Shown in pieces: positions 16,687-23,830 of a DNA stretch of 64,000 bases. Source of the stretch: Plesiomonas sp051652165 (GTDB lineage: Bacteria > Pseudomonadota > Gammaproteobacteria > Enterobacterales > CAMTGL01); NCBI RefSeq assembly GCF_051652165.1, contig NZ_JBOFTR010000007.1, positions 62,001 through 126,000 of the forward strand, in the 5' to 3' direction. A model generated the notes under the pieces. It searched no databases, was not told the DNA's origin, and saw only the letters and a program-made list of their open reading frames with translations. The translations under genes were made by a program, and so were the position numbers. Numbering within the stretch: the first letter of the stretch is position 1; each line of letters begins with the position of its first letter.

Positions 16687-16773
16687 ATGCAAGGTATTTA
16701 TTGCGATCTTTTTTGGAATCGTCGTGGTATTTATACTGGAAATTTTGTTTATCCACGTGAATTTGGTTATTAA
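16687..16773 (+). CDS. Candidate 28-residue aromatic-rich peptide
   Basis: The ORF runs from ATG 16687 to TAA 16771-16773. It begins MQGIYCDLFWNRRG and ends FVYPREFGY. Nine of 28 residues are aromatic, there is one cysteine and no membrane segment. GAGGTG lies four to six bases before the ATG, a well-placed ribosome-binding site, immediately after a hairpin that could mask it. It sits alone between a promoter and a terminator. It is too short for usual gene finders. I do not recognise the peptide. Confidence 0.5.
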   Translation: MQGIYCDLFWNRRGIYTGNFVYPREFGY

Positions 16774-16903
16774 TTTTACGTGTTAGTGACTGTTATACAG
16801 CCCTATGCCGGCGCGATTGTTGTGGCATAGTGTGATTTATTCGTTCATCCCTGATTGGCGCATCGTATAACTGATGCTCCATACCTAATTCCTAGGTATT
16901 TTC

Positions 16904-16933
16904 ACCACCTTCCTCGAAAGGTGGTTTTTTTTT
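16904..16933 (+). terminator. Strong terminator of the structured RNA
   Basis: ACCACCTT (16904-16911) pairs perfectly with AAGGTGGT (16918-16925), with a six-base loop, followed by nine T. It isolates the upstream transcript from gpt. Confidence 0.9.
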
Positions 16934-17093
16934 GCCTATTTTTACGCTTGCACATTGCATAGGCATATCACTGAGTGATTATTCGCTTAATCTTCTGAAA
17001 TTATGCACAATCAGAGGCATAATTACTGGCCATTAGGTTTCCTTATCTCTATAATCTTGCCCCAACAGTTTTTGGCTCTATTTTGTCAATTTT

Positions 17094-17107
17094 GGCAAAC
17101 GTTTGCC
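17094..17107. promoter_or_regulatory. PurR-like operator upstream of gpt
   Basis: GGCAAACGTTTGCC is a perfect palindrome whose core GCAAACGTTTGC equals the PurR consensus core; the outer bases differ a little. It lies about 170 bases before gpt. TTGGCA (17092-17097) and TGAAAT (17115-17120) at 17-base spacing could be a promoter overlapping it. Other LacI-family repressors use similar palindromes. Confidence 0.6.
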
Positions 17108-17275
17108 AGCGGCGTGAAATGAAACCGATTTCATTAAGTTAATAGGTTTGTCGTTACAGGGTTTGAGGCGAATATAACGTTATCTTACTAAAATGGGTTT
17201 TTATCTTTTACTCAATAACTCCTACAAAAATAACGTAGCCCACAAACATTGCGGGTTATGCTTGAGGTTACTGTT

Positions 17276-17737
17276 ATGGCTGAAAAATATATTGTGAGTT
17301 GGGACATGTTGCAGATCCACGCGCGGAAACTGGCGCACCGTTTGCTGCCTGCAGAGCAGTGGAAGGGGATCATTGCTGTTAGCCGTGGTGGGCTTGTTCC
17401 CGCTGCGCTATTGGCGCGTGAATTGGGTATTCGCCATGTGGATACCGTTTGTATCTCAAGTTATGACCATAATCAGCAACGTAATCTGACCGTACTCAAA
17501 CGCGCAGAGGGTGATGGTGAAGGCTTTTTGTTGGTTGATGATTTAGTTGATACTGGTGGCACAGCAAAAGTGTTGCGCGAGATGTACCCAAAGGCCCATT
17601 TTGTGACGATGTTTGCCAAGCCTGCCGGTCGCCCACTGGTTGATGACTATGTGATTGATATTCCACAAGATACATGGATTGAGCAGCCGTGGGATATGGG
17701 GATTACTTTTGTACCCCCTGTTTCAGGACGTGACTAG
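17276..17737 (+). CDS. gpt: Xanthine-guanine phosphoribosyltransferase
   Basis: This 153-residue type I phosphoribosyltransferase carries the PRPP-binding motif LLVDDLVDTGGTA and is close to E. coli Gpt across its length (MAEKYIVSWDMLQIHARKLA at the start, DTWIEQPWDMG near the end). It converts guanine and xanthine, and hypoxanthine poorly, to nucleotides for purine salvage. The ATG at 17276 has GAGG eight bases upstream and matches the family start; the frame is open nine codons further up. A PurR-like palindrome upstream suggests purine control. A terminator follows directly. Confidence 0.96.
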   Translation: MAEKYIVSWDMLQIHARKLAHRLLPAEQWKGIIAVSRGGLVPAALLARELGIRHVDTVCISSYDHNQQRNLTVLKRAEGDGEGFLLVDDLVDTGGTAKVLREMYPKAHFVTMFAKPAGRPLVDDYVIDIPQDTWIEQPWDMGITFVPPVSGRD

Positions 17738-17747
17738 CTTTTCTGAT

Positions 17748-17777
17748 AAAGCCTCGCAAAATGCGAGGCTTTTTTTA
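17748..17777 (+). terminator. gpt terminator
   Basis: AGCCTCGC pairs perfectly with GCGAGGCT around AAAAT, followed by a T run; it lies 10 bases after the gpt stop. Confidence 0.92.
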
Positions 17778-17830
17778 TCTGCTCGCGTAAACTCAATAAA
17801 TCAATGTGATGTTTAAAGAGTATTACGTGA

Positions 17831-19081
17831 ATGTCAGCCCCTGTGAATCGATCGCACAGTCTGTTCAAACCGCAACCTGATCTGAATCAGCAAGAGACAT
17901 CGAGCATTGCCAGCCGACAGCGAAATACGTCTCAGCCTGAACTGCACTCTGCACTTGATGGCGATACTGACCCACGCTGGTACCGGCTTATCAACCGTCC
18001 TCTTTGGATCTGGCGCGGTATCAACCCCATTGATCTTGAAGAAATTTTGGCCAAAATTGCCATTAGCAGTGCGCCACGCACACAAGCACATTTATTGGAT
18101 ACGGTGATTGGTTATCGCAGTGGGAATTGGATTTTTGAGTGGGCACAAAAAGCGATGCACTGGCAACAAACGGCGCAAGAGTGTGAAGATCCCCAGCAAG
18201 CCGGAGAGTATTGGCTGCAAGCGGCCATGCATTATAGTCTTGCCGGTTATCCGCACTTACGTGGCGATCAGCTCGCTGAACAGGTTGATGTGTTGGCCAG
18301 TCGCGCTTATCAGGCTGCTGCTGGTTGTCTGAGTTACTCACTGCGGCCACTGACCTTTCAATACGAAGGTTTACCATTGAATGCCTGTTTACACCTACCG
18401 GGTGATGATGGCCCTTATCCTGTAGTATTCGTGTGTGGTGGGTTAGATAGCCTGTCGACAGATTATCATTGGCTATTTCGACACTATTTAGTACCGAAAG
18501 GGATAGCTATGCTAACACTAGATATGCCCTCAATCGGAGCATCTGCTCGTTGGAAATTGACCCAAGATACCAGTTGCTTGCATCAAGCTGTGTTGCAACA
18601 ACTACAGAATGAACCTTGGGTTGATCACCACCGTGTGGTGGCTTTGGGTTTACGTTTTGGTGCTAATGCCGCGCTACGATTAGGGTATCTTGAACCACAG
18701 CGATTGCGTGGTATTGTCTGTTTAGGGGCTGTTGTACACCATTTATTTGCGTATTTGCCAGCCGTTGAGCAAATCCCCAAAATGTATATTGATATGCTGG
18801 CCAGTCGGGTAGGTATTGATGCCAGTGCGCACGATTTATTACGTGCAGAGTTGCAAAGCTACTCACTGAAAACCCAAGGGTTATTGGGGCGGCGTTGTCG
18901 TGTACCGGTACTGGCCGCTGGCATAGATAATGATTTGCTTTCGTCAAAAGAAGAGAACCGGCTAATTGCTATGTCATCGGTTGATGGGCGCTGTTTACAG
19001 ATCCCCGCACGTCCATTACAAACCGGATTTGAGCGCATAATGGCACAAATAACCGATTGGATAGACCAAAAACTCATATAA
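17831..19081 (+). CDS. frsA: FrsA, fermentation-respiration switch esterase-like protein
   Basis: This 416-residue alpha/beta-hydrolase-fold protein matches FrsA (older name YafA). Shared segments are HWYRLINRPLWIWRGI-like (residues about 48-65), DTVIGYRSGNWIFEWA, VVFVCGGLDSLSTDYHW, GIAMLTLDMPSIG and ALGLRFGANAALRLGYLE, where FGAN replaces a typical GxSxG nucleophile elbow, as in E. coli FrsA. FrsA binds EIIA-Glc and shifts pyruvate use towards fermentation; its enzymatic activity is debated. AAAGAG lies about 10 bases before the ATG. The gpt-frsA-crl-pro order is conserved with enteric bacteria and Vibrio. Confidence 0.92.
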   Translation: MSAPVNRSHSLFKPQPDLNQQETSSIASRQRNTSQPELHSALDGDTDPRWYRLINRPLWIWRGINPIDLEEILAKIAISSAPRTQAHLLDTVIGYRSGNWIFEWAQKAMHWQQTAQECEDPQQAGEYWLQAAMHYSLAGYPHLRGDQLAEQVDVLASRAYQAAAGCLSYSLRPLTFQYEGLPLNACLHLPGDDGPYPVVFVCGGLDSLSTDYHWLFRHYLVPKGIAMLTLDMPSIGASARWKLTQDTSCLHQAVLQQLQNEPWVDHHRVVALGLRFGANAALRLGYLEPQRLRGIVCLGAVVHHLFAYLPAVEQIPKMYIDMLASRVGIDASAHDLLRAELQSYSLKTQGLLGRRCRVPVLAAGIDNDLLSSKEENRLIAMSSVDGRCLQIPARPLQTGFERIMAQITDWIDQKLI

Positions 19082-19144
19082 AACAACTTGCTTAAATTAC
19101 CCCTTGTACGGCAACAATAGACATTACGTACAAAGGAGGTAGGT

Positions 19145-19543
19145 ATGCAGGTTATCGGACAATCACGCTCACGTTTAATGCGCAAATTTGCGGCACTCGG
19201 GCCGTATATTCGTGAGCATCAGTGTCAGGAGCAGCAGTTTTTCTTTGACTGCTTGGCGGTATGCGCCAATCCACGGCTTCCGACCGAAAAGCGTGAGTTT
19301 TGGGGATGGTGGATGGTGCTCGATGCCACTGAAAGCGGTTTTGAGTATCACTATCAGGTTGGTTTTTACGATAATCAAGGCGATTGGTTGCCTAAGCATC
19401 CTACTGATGACGCTATCACCGAAGAGATCCAGCGTACACTCCAACTGTTTTATCCGCGCTTGGTAGATTGCCTACAACTGCTGAATATCTCTTTACAGCC
19501 CGCAGCAGCTATTGCAGGGCGAGAGTTGAGTACTGCCGCGTAA
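19145..19543 (+). CDS. crl: Crl, sigma-S assembly factor
   Basis: This 132-residue protein is close to E. coli Crl, with the conserved FAALGPYIREHQC-like opening, FFFDCLAVC and the aromatic EFWGWWMVLDA core that contacts sigma-S. Crl binds RpoS and promotes formation of the sigma-S holoenzyme in stationary phase. AAAGGAGGTAGGT just before the ATG is a very strong ribosome-binding site. It lies between frsA and proB, as in relatives but without the phoE gene found in E. coli. Confidence 0.94.
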   Translation: MQVIGQSRSRLMRKFAALGPYIREHQCQEQQFFFDCLAVCANPRLPTEKREFWGWWMVLDATESGFEYHYQVGFYDNQGDWLPKHPTDDAITEEIQRTLQLFYPRLVDCLQLLNISLQPAAAIAGRELSTAA

Positions 19544-19593
19544 AGTTTCATATCCCCATACATCTTTGCTGATAAATAGTTTTCAGAATTTTT

Positions 19594-19613
19594 GCGCTGT
19601 CTGTTGGCAGCGC
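19594..19613 (+). terminator. Short hairpin between crl and proB
   Basis: GCGCTG pairs with CAGCGC around an eight-base loop. It has no T run after it (CTCTAC), so it is a weak candidate terminator or leader structure for proB. Confidence 0.35.
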
Positions 19614-19674
19614 CTCTACAAGCTGCTACAAAAAGAGTTCACTTCCTTCATCTTAGGATTCAAGGCATTACCCC

Positions 19675-20778
19675 ATGAACCGTAGTCAGACTATCGTTGT
19701 GAAATTAGGAACCAGTGTGCTCACCGGTGGCTCGCGCCACCTAAACCGTGCGCACATGGTGGAGTTGGTGCGCCAGTGCGCACAGATGCAGCAGGCCGGT
19801 CACCGTATCGTGCTAGTAACATCAGGGGCGATAGCCGCCGGACGTGAACATTTAGGCTACCCCGAACTCCCCCCCACAATGGCTTCTAAGCAACTGCTGG
19901 CTGCGGTAGGGCAAACGCGTTTGATTCAGTTGTGGGAGCAACTGTTTTCGATTTATGGTCTACATATCGGGCAGATGTTGCTAACGCGCGCTGACTTGGA
20001 AGATCGTGAGCGTTTTCTCAATGCCCGCGATACGCTGCGTGCACTGCTTGATCAAAAAATTGTACCAGTGATCAATGAAAATGATGCTGTCGCCACCACA
20101 GAGATTAAAGTGGGGGATAACGACAATCTCTCTGCACTGGCCGCAATTCTGGCGGATGCCGATAAGCTGATTTTACTGACCGATCAGGCAGGATTATTTA
20201 CCGCTGATCCGCGCAGTAATCCACAGGCGGAGCTGATCCGTGAAGTTCTGGGTATTGACGAGTCATTGCGTCTGATTGCAGGAGACAGTGTTTCCGGTCT
20301 GGGAACTGGCGGCATGAGCACTAAATTGCAGGCAGCAGATGTGGCAAACCGTGCTGGAATCGAAGTGGTGATCGCAGCCGGCCAGCAGGCAGGGGTAATT
20401 GCCGATGTGGTTGCCGATATTTCAGTGGGAACTCGCTTTCATCCTCAGGAAACCCCACTTGAAAACCGTAAACGCTGGATTTTTGGCCCACCACCGGCCG
20501 GAGAGCTGATTGTGGATATGGGCGCTGTAAGCGCAGTAATTGCGCGTGGTAGTTCCCTATTGCCAAGCGGTATCCAGCAGGTCACTGGGAATTTTTCGCG
20601 CGGTGAAGTGGTGCGTGTTCGCGGTACTGATGGGCGAGAGATCGCGCGTGGTATGAGCCGTTATAATAGTGATGCTTTGATATTGATTGCAGGGCAACAA
20701 TCACAAAAAATTAGTGATATTTTAGGCTATGAATATGGCACGGTAGCTATTCATCGCGATGATATGATTTTGATTTAA
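19675..20778 (+). CDS. proB: Glutamate 5-kinase
   Basis: This 367-residue protein has an amino-acid-kinase domain (VVKLGTSVLTGG near the start, LVTSGAIAAGREHLGY, INENDAVATTEIKVGDND, GTGGMSTKLQAA) and a C-terminal PUA domain from about residue 275. It phosphorylates glutamate at the gamma position, the first and feedback-controlled step of proline synthesis. Length equals E. coli ProB. It is followed after 11 bases by proA, forming the usual two-gene operon. Confidence 0.96.
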   Translation: MNRSQTIVVKLGTSVLTGGSRHLNRAHMVELVRQCAQMQQAGHRIVLVTSGAIAAGREHLGYPELPPTMASKQLLAAVGQTRLIQLWEQLFSIYGLHIGQMLLTRADLEDRERFLNARDTLRALLDQKIVPVINENDAVATTEIKVGDNDNLSALAAILADADKLILLTDQAGLFTADPRSNPQAELIREVLGIDESLRLIAGDSVSGLGTGGMSTKLQAADVANRAGIEVVIAAGQQAGVIADVVADISVGTRFHPQETPLENRKRWIFGPPPAGELIVDMGAVSAVIARGSSLLPSGIQQVTGNFSRGEVVRVRGTDGREIARGMSRYNSDALILIAGQQSQKISDILGYEYGTVAIHRDDMILI

Positions 20779-20789
20779 GGATGGAAACA

Positions 20790-22049
20790 ATGAATCAATT
20801 AACCGAAATGGGGAAAGCTGCAAAACAAGCTTCTTACCGGTTAGCCACATTAACAACGGCAGAGAAAAATCGCGCATTGCTCTTCATTGCCGATGAGCTT
20901 GAGGTGCGCAGTGCGGCTATTTTAGCGGCCAATGCGCAAGATATTACTGCTGCGAAACAGGCCGGATTAAGTACTGCGATGCTCGATCGCCTGTTGTTGA
21001 CCCCTGAACGTTTAACGGCTATCGCGAATGATGTGCGCGCCGTGGTCAAACTGGCCGATCCCGTAGGACAAGTGCTGGATGGGCAACAACTGAGCAGCGG
21101 GTTGAATTTAATCCGTAAACGCGTGCCACTTGGGGTGATTGGCACGATTTATGAAGCTCGTCCGAATGTCACTATTGATGTGGCTTCACTGTGTCTGAAA
21201 ACCGGTAATGCGGTGATTTTGCGGGGTGGAAAAGAGACGGTACATACCAATCAGGCGATGGTCGCAGTGGTACAACATGCGCTGAGTTGCTGTGGTTTAC
21301 CAGCAGGTGCGGTGCAGTCTATTGATGATCCTGATCGTTCGTTAGTCACCGAGTTGCTACGTTTAGATTGCTATGTTGACATGATAATCCCACGAGGTGG
21401 CAGTAGTTTACACCGCCTTTGTCGTGAGCAGGCAACTATTCCGGTTATTATCGGAGGTATTGGCGTGTGCCATATCTTTGTTGATGCTAGTGCGGATCTC
21501 ACTGCGGCTGTTACAGTTATCGATAATGCAAAAGTACAGCGTCCGAGTGTGTGTAACTCCTTAGAGACGCTGTTGGTTCATCAAGAGGTGGCGGCCACAT
21601 TTTTACCGTTACTGGCTGATTACTTGCACAGCAAGGGTGTTACTCTGCACGCTTGTCCGCAAAGTGCAGCGTTGCTGGCTGGCAGCCGAGCGACTGTCGT
21701 TCCGGTTCAGGCACAAGATTATGATGATGAGTGGTTATCACTTGATCTCAACGTTAAGATTGTTGCCGATATTGATGAGGCGATTGCTCACATCCACCAG
21801 CATGGCAGTAGCCATTCAGACAGCATTCTGACCCAGTCCTTTACCCACGCGGATCGTTTTACCCTTGAGGTTGACTCTTCCGCTGTGTATGTCAACGCCA
21901 GTACGCGCTTTACCGATGGTGGGCAGTTTGGGTTGGGTGCAGAAGTGGCGGTGAGCACACAAAAATTACATGCGCGTGGCCCGATGGGGTTGGAAGCATT
22001 AACAACGTATAAATGGATTGGTTATGGTAATAATTTAATCCGCAGTTAG
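20790..22049 (+). CDS. proA: Gamma-glutamyl phosphate reductase
   Basis: This 419-residue aldehyde-dehydrogenase-fold enzyme includes the PLGVIGTIYEARPNVT segment and the catalytic cysteine region RPSVCNSLETLLVH. It reduces gamma-glutamyl phosphate to the semialdehyde using NADPH, the second step to proline. The start was set at ATG 20790 (MNQLTEMGKAAKQ), nine bases after AAGGATGG and nearest the E. coli N-terminus; an ATG three codons earlier is possible. The conserved C-terminus GLEALTTYKWIGYG is intact. Confidence 0.96.
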   Translation: MNQLTEMGKAAKQASYRLATLTTAEKNRALLFIADELEVRSAAILAANAQDITAAKQAGLSTAMLDRLLLTPERLTAIANDVRAVVKLADPVGQVLDGQQLSSGLNLIRKRVPLGVIGTIYEARPNVTIDVASLCLKTGNAVILRGGKETVHTNQAMVAVVQHALSCCGLPAGAVQSIDDPDRSLVTELLRLDCYVDMIIPRGGSSLHRLCREQATIPVIIGGIGVCHIFVDASADLTAAVTVIDNAKVQRPSVCNSLETLLVHQEVAATFLPLLADYLHSKGVTLHACPQSAALLAGSRATVVPVQAQDYDDEWLSLDLNVKIVADIDEAIAHIHQHGSSHSDSILTQSFTHADRFTLEVDSSAVYVNASTRFTDGGQFGLGAEVAVSTQKLHARGPMGLEALTTYKWIGYGNNLIRS

Positions 22050-22083
22050 ATTTTTTAATTCTCTAAAAATAGGCTAAATGTAA

Positions 22084-22109
22084 AATGTGTGAGTCATGGC
22101 TCACACATT
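22084..22109 (+). terminator. Hairpin after proA
   Basis: AATGTGTGAG pairs perfectly over 10 bases with CTCACACATT around a six-base loop. The tail AATATTATC is AT-rich but not a T run, so termination strength is uncertain. Confidence 0.5.
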
Positions 22110-22120
22110 AATATTATCAA

Positions 22121-22143
22121 TATTCATAGTAACACTATGAATA
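22121..22143. repeat. AT-rich inverted repeat
   Basis: TATTCATAG is perfectly inverted as CTATGAATA with five bases between, 11 bases after the preceding hairpin. It could be a second part of a terminator or a protein-binding palindrome. Confidence 0.4.
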
Positions 22144-22258
22144 TAATAAAAAATAAAATAGGGAAATAATACTTAACGCGTTATTTTATTATAGGGTGGT
22201 GATTAACATAGTAGGGTATCACCCTGTTTACGCTTCTTATTTATCCTCTTCATCGTGC

Positions 22259-22465
22259 TTATTTATCATTTGTGTTCATATTTTTTCCACAAAATATGCG
22301 CACCTCTTCTATGCTGATTAAAGCGTCATTGATGCAGTTTGTTGTCTTTGCTCTGTGTGTATTGTACTCACGTTGTATATAAAGCGTTATTACTGTAGCC
22401 ACACATATGGCTATTAAAGTAACGATTGAAAAATAACAACTAACCCGTACTTCCAATATATTCAT
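22259..22465 (-). CDS. Possible 68-residue single-pass membrane protein
   Basis: The ORF starts MNILEVRVSCYFS and has one clear hydrophobic segment (about residues 9-30). A short polar tail follows with two cysteines 14 residues apart, ending GKNMNTNDK. The frame remains open 16 codons upstream to a GTG. The Shine-Dalgarno is poor in either case (AGGTG is 13 bases from the ATG). It lies divergently in front of the efflux operon. Membrane topology plus the paired cysteines recall small sensor-kinase modulators in general shape only. It may be chance in AT-rich DNA. Confidence 0.3.
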   Translation of the reverse strand: MNILEVRVSCYFSIVTLIAICVATVITLYIQREYNTHRAKTTNCINDALISIEEVRIFCGKNMNTNDK

Positions 22466-22540
22466 AGCAATGTGGCTACACCTGATGCTACTTGCCTTTT
22501 GTAGGTTGTTCACTTCCTGAAATATAACAAGGATATGATC

Positions 22541-23797
22541 ATGCGCTTTTTCTTTTTTGAGAGTACTTACTGGCGAATTAGAGGTTATCAGGGGTTAATC
22601 AGTGCACTACTGTTGCCACTTTTTTTATTGCAAGGATGTGAAGATAAAACATCAAACTCAGCGGTATCTGCAACATCTGTAGTAGCTACGCCAGTGAGTG
22701 TGCAAGTTGTTAAAGGGGTAGTTGTGCCCGTTGAGTTCTCGTTTGTTGGCCTGACAAAAAGCTCACATCAGGTCAATATTGTGTCACGAGTCAATGGTTT
22801 TTTAGATAAACAGATGTACAAAGATGGGGAGTTTATCAAACAAGGTGAAACACTGTTTTTGATTGATCCCAAACCGTTTCAGGCTTTACTGCAAGCAGCA
22901 CAGGCTGCGTTAACACAACAAAAAGCAAATTTACTGGTGGCACAACAAAATTTAGCACGTATTAAGCCATTAGCAGCCCAAGATGCAGCCAGTAAAAAAG
23001 ATTTAGATCAGGCTATTGGGCAAGAAAAATCGGCACAAGCACAAGTTGAAATGGCTAAGGCTCAAGTTGTTCAAGCCCAGTTAAATTTAAGTTATGCCAC
23101 TATTCGAGCACCATTAAGTGGAATAAGTGGTGAACGGCTAGTTGATGAAGGCACTTATGTCACTGCCAGTGATCGCCTAACTTATGTTGCAGCACTATCG
23201 CCAATGTGGGTCAATTTTAGTATTTCAGAAGCACAATCATTAAAGCGTGATGAGCTTGTGCGTAAAGGGGTACTAAAATTACCTGCAAATAACTTATTGA
23301 GTGTACAACTCACGCTTTCTGATAACTCACAATATGCTGAAATAGGGCACATCACGTTTGCTAATGCAGAGTACAACTCACAAACAGGAACATTTTTAGT
23401 CAGGGCTAGTTTTCAAAACGCAGAAGGTACACTACGCCCTGGGCAGTTTGTTCGGGTTACAGTGAAAGGGGCTGAACGTCCTAACGCTATTGCTATACCA
23501 CAGACGGCTGTTATGCAGGGGGCAACAGGGCACTTTGTGTGGGTAGTGAATAAAGAGAACAAGGCAGAGTATCGCCCTGTCACTATGGGTGATTATAGCG
23601 GCAGCGACTGGATTGTTAATGAAGGGCTAGTAACGGGTGAACAGGTTGTAGTGGCTGGGGGGATGATGTTACGCCCTGATACACCTCTTGCTCCTACGTT
23701 GCGTAATTCTGCATCAAACGTGACAAGTGATGCGGTAGAACCTGCTATTACTGGCGAAAAAGCAACGTCGCCAACATCTGCAACCTCGGCACATTAA
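22541..23797 (+). CDS. RND efflux periplasmic adaptor lipoprotein (AcrA/MexA family)
   Basis: This 418-residue membrane-fusion protein has lipobox LLQGC (Cys33). It shows the adaptor plan: a barrel-sandwich half (VNIVSRVNGFLDKQMYKDGEFIKQGETLFLIDPKPF), an alpha hairpin (about residues 100-165, Gln/Ala-rich), the returning half YATIRAPLSGISGERLVDEG, then beta-barrel and membrane-proximal domains. It links the inner pump to the outer channel. ATG 22541 has AAGGA seven bases upstream. The n-region before the lipobox is unusually long and starts with four phenylalanines. The C-terminal tail is Ser/Thr/Ala-rich. Confidence 0.9.
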   Translation: MRFFFFESTYWRIRGYQGLISALLLPLFLLQGCEDKTSNSAVSATSVVATPVSVQVVKGVVVPVEFSFVGLTKSSHQVNIVSRVNGFLDKQMYKDGEFIKQGETLFLIDPKPFQALLQAAQAALTQQKANLLVAQQNLARIKPLAAQDAASKKDLDQAIGQEKSAQAQVEMAKAQVVQAQLNLSYATIRAPLSGISGERLVDEGTYVTASDRLTYVAALSPMWVNFSISEAQSLKRDELVRKGVLKLPANNLLSVQLTLSDNSQYAEIGHITFANAEYNSQTGTFLVRASFQNAEGTLRPGQFVRVTVKGAERPNAIAIPQTAVMQGATGHFVWVVNKENKAEYRPVTMGDYSGSDWIVNEGLVTGEQVVVAGGMMLRPDTPLAPTLRNSASNVTSDAVEPAITGEKATSPTSATSAH

Positions 23798-23830
23798 GCT
23801 TTGTCACTGCAGCGATTTTGAGGTGTAGCT

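Larger units (their letters stand above)
16545..16933 (+). ncRNA. Candidate structured RNA with a small ORF, about 390 nt
   Basis: The predicted transcript is bounded by the promoter at 16511-16538 and a strong terminator. It contains a long hairpin (AACAAGT 16633-16639 with ACTTGTT 16667-16673) ending four bases before the ORF's Shine-Dalgarno. After the ORF come the perfect stems CTATGCC/GGCATAG (16803-16830), GCATC/GATGC (16860-16877), ATACCTA/TAGGTAT (16881-16899) and the terminator stem. It is not followed closely by a gene in the same transcript. It could be a dual-function small RNA, a peptide gene with regulated translation, or a leader whose old target is lost. No Rfam family is recognised by eye. 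Confidence 0.5.
16106..17275. other. pepD-gpt intergenic region, 1.17 kb
   Basis: This is the longest stretch without a conventional gene. From 16106 to about 16480 it is AT-rich with nothing I can name beyond the divergent pepD promoter region. From 16490 to 16933 there is a CRP-like site, a promoter, a 28-codon ORF, several perfect hairpins and a strong terminator, all on the plus strand (listed separately). From 16934 to 17275 lies the gpt promoter region with a PurR-like palindrome. Confidence 0.6.
22050..22540. other. proA to efflux-operon intergenic region
   Basis: This is a very AT-rich stretch with hairpins at 22084-22109 and 22121-22143 (listed) and an imperfect one built from GGGTGGTGAT and ATCACCC around 22194-22225. 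It may also hold a short minus-strand ORF. I could not identify the efflux operon's promoter or an adjacent regulator gene. Confidence 0.4.
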
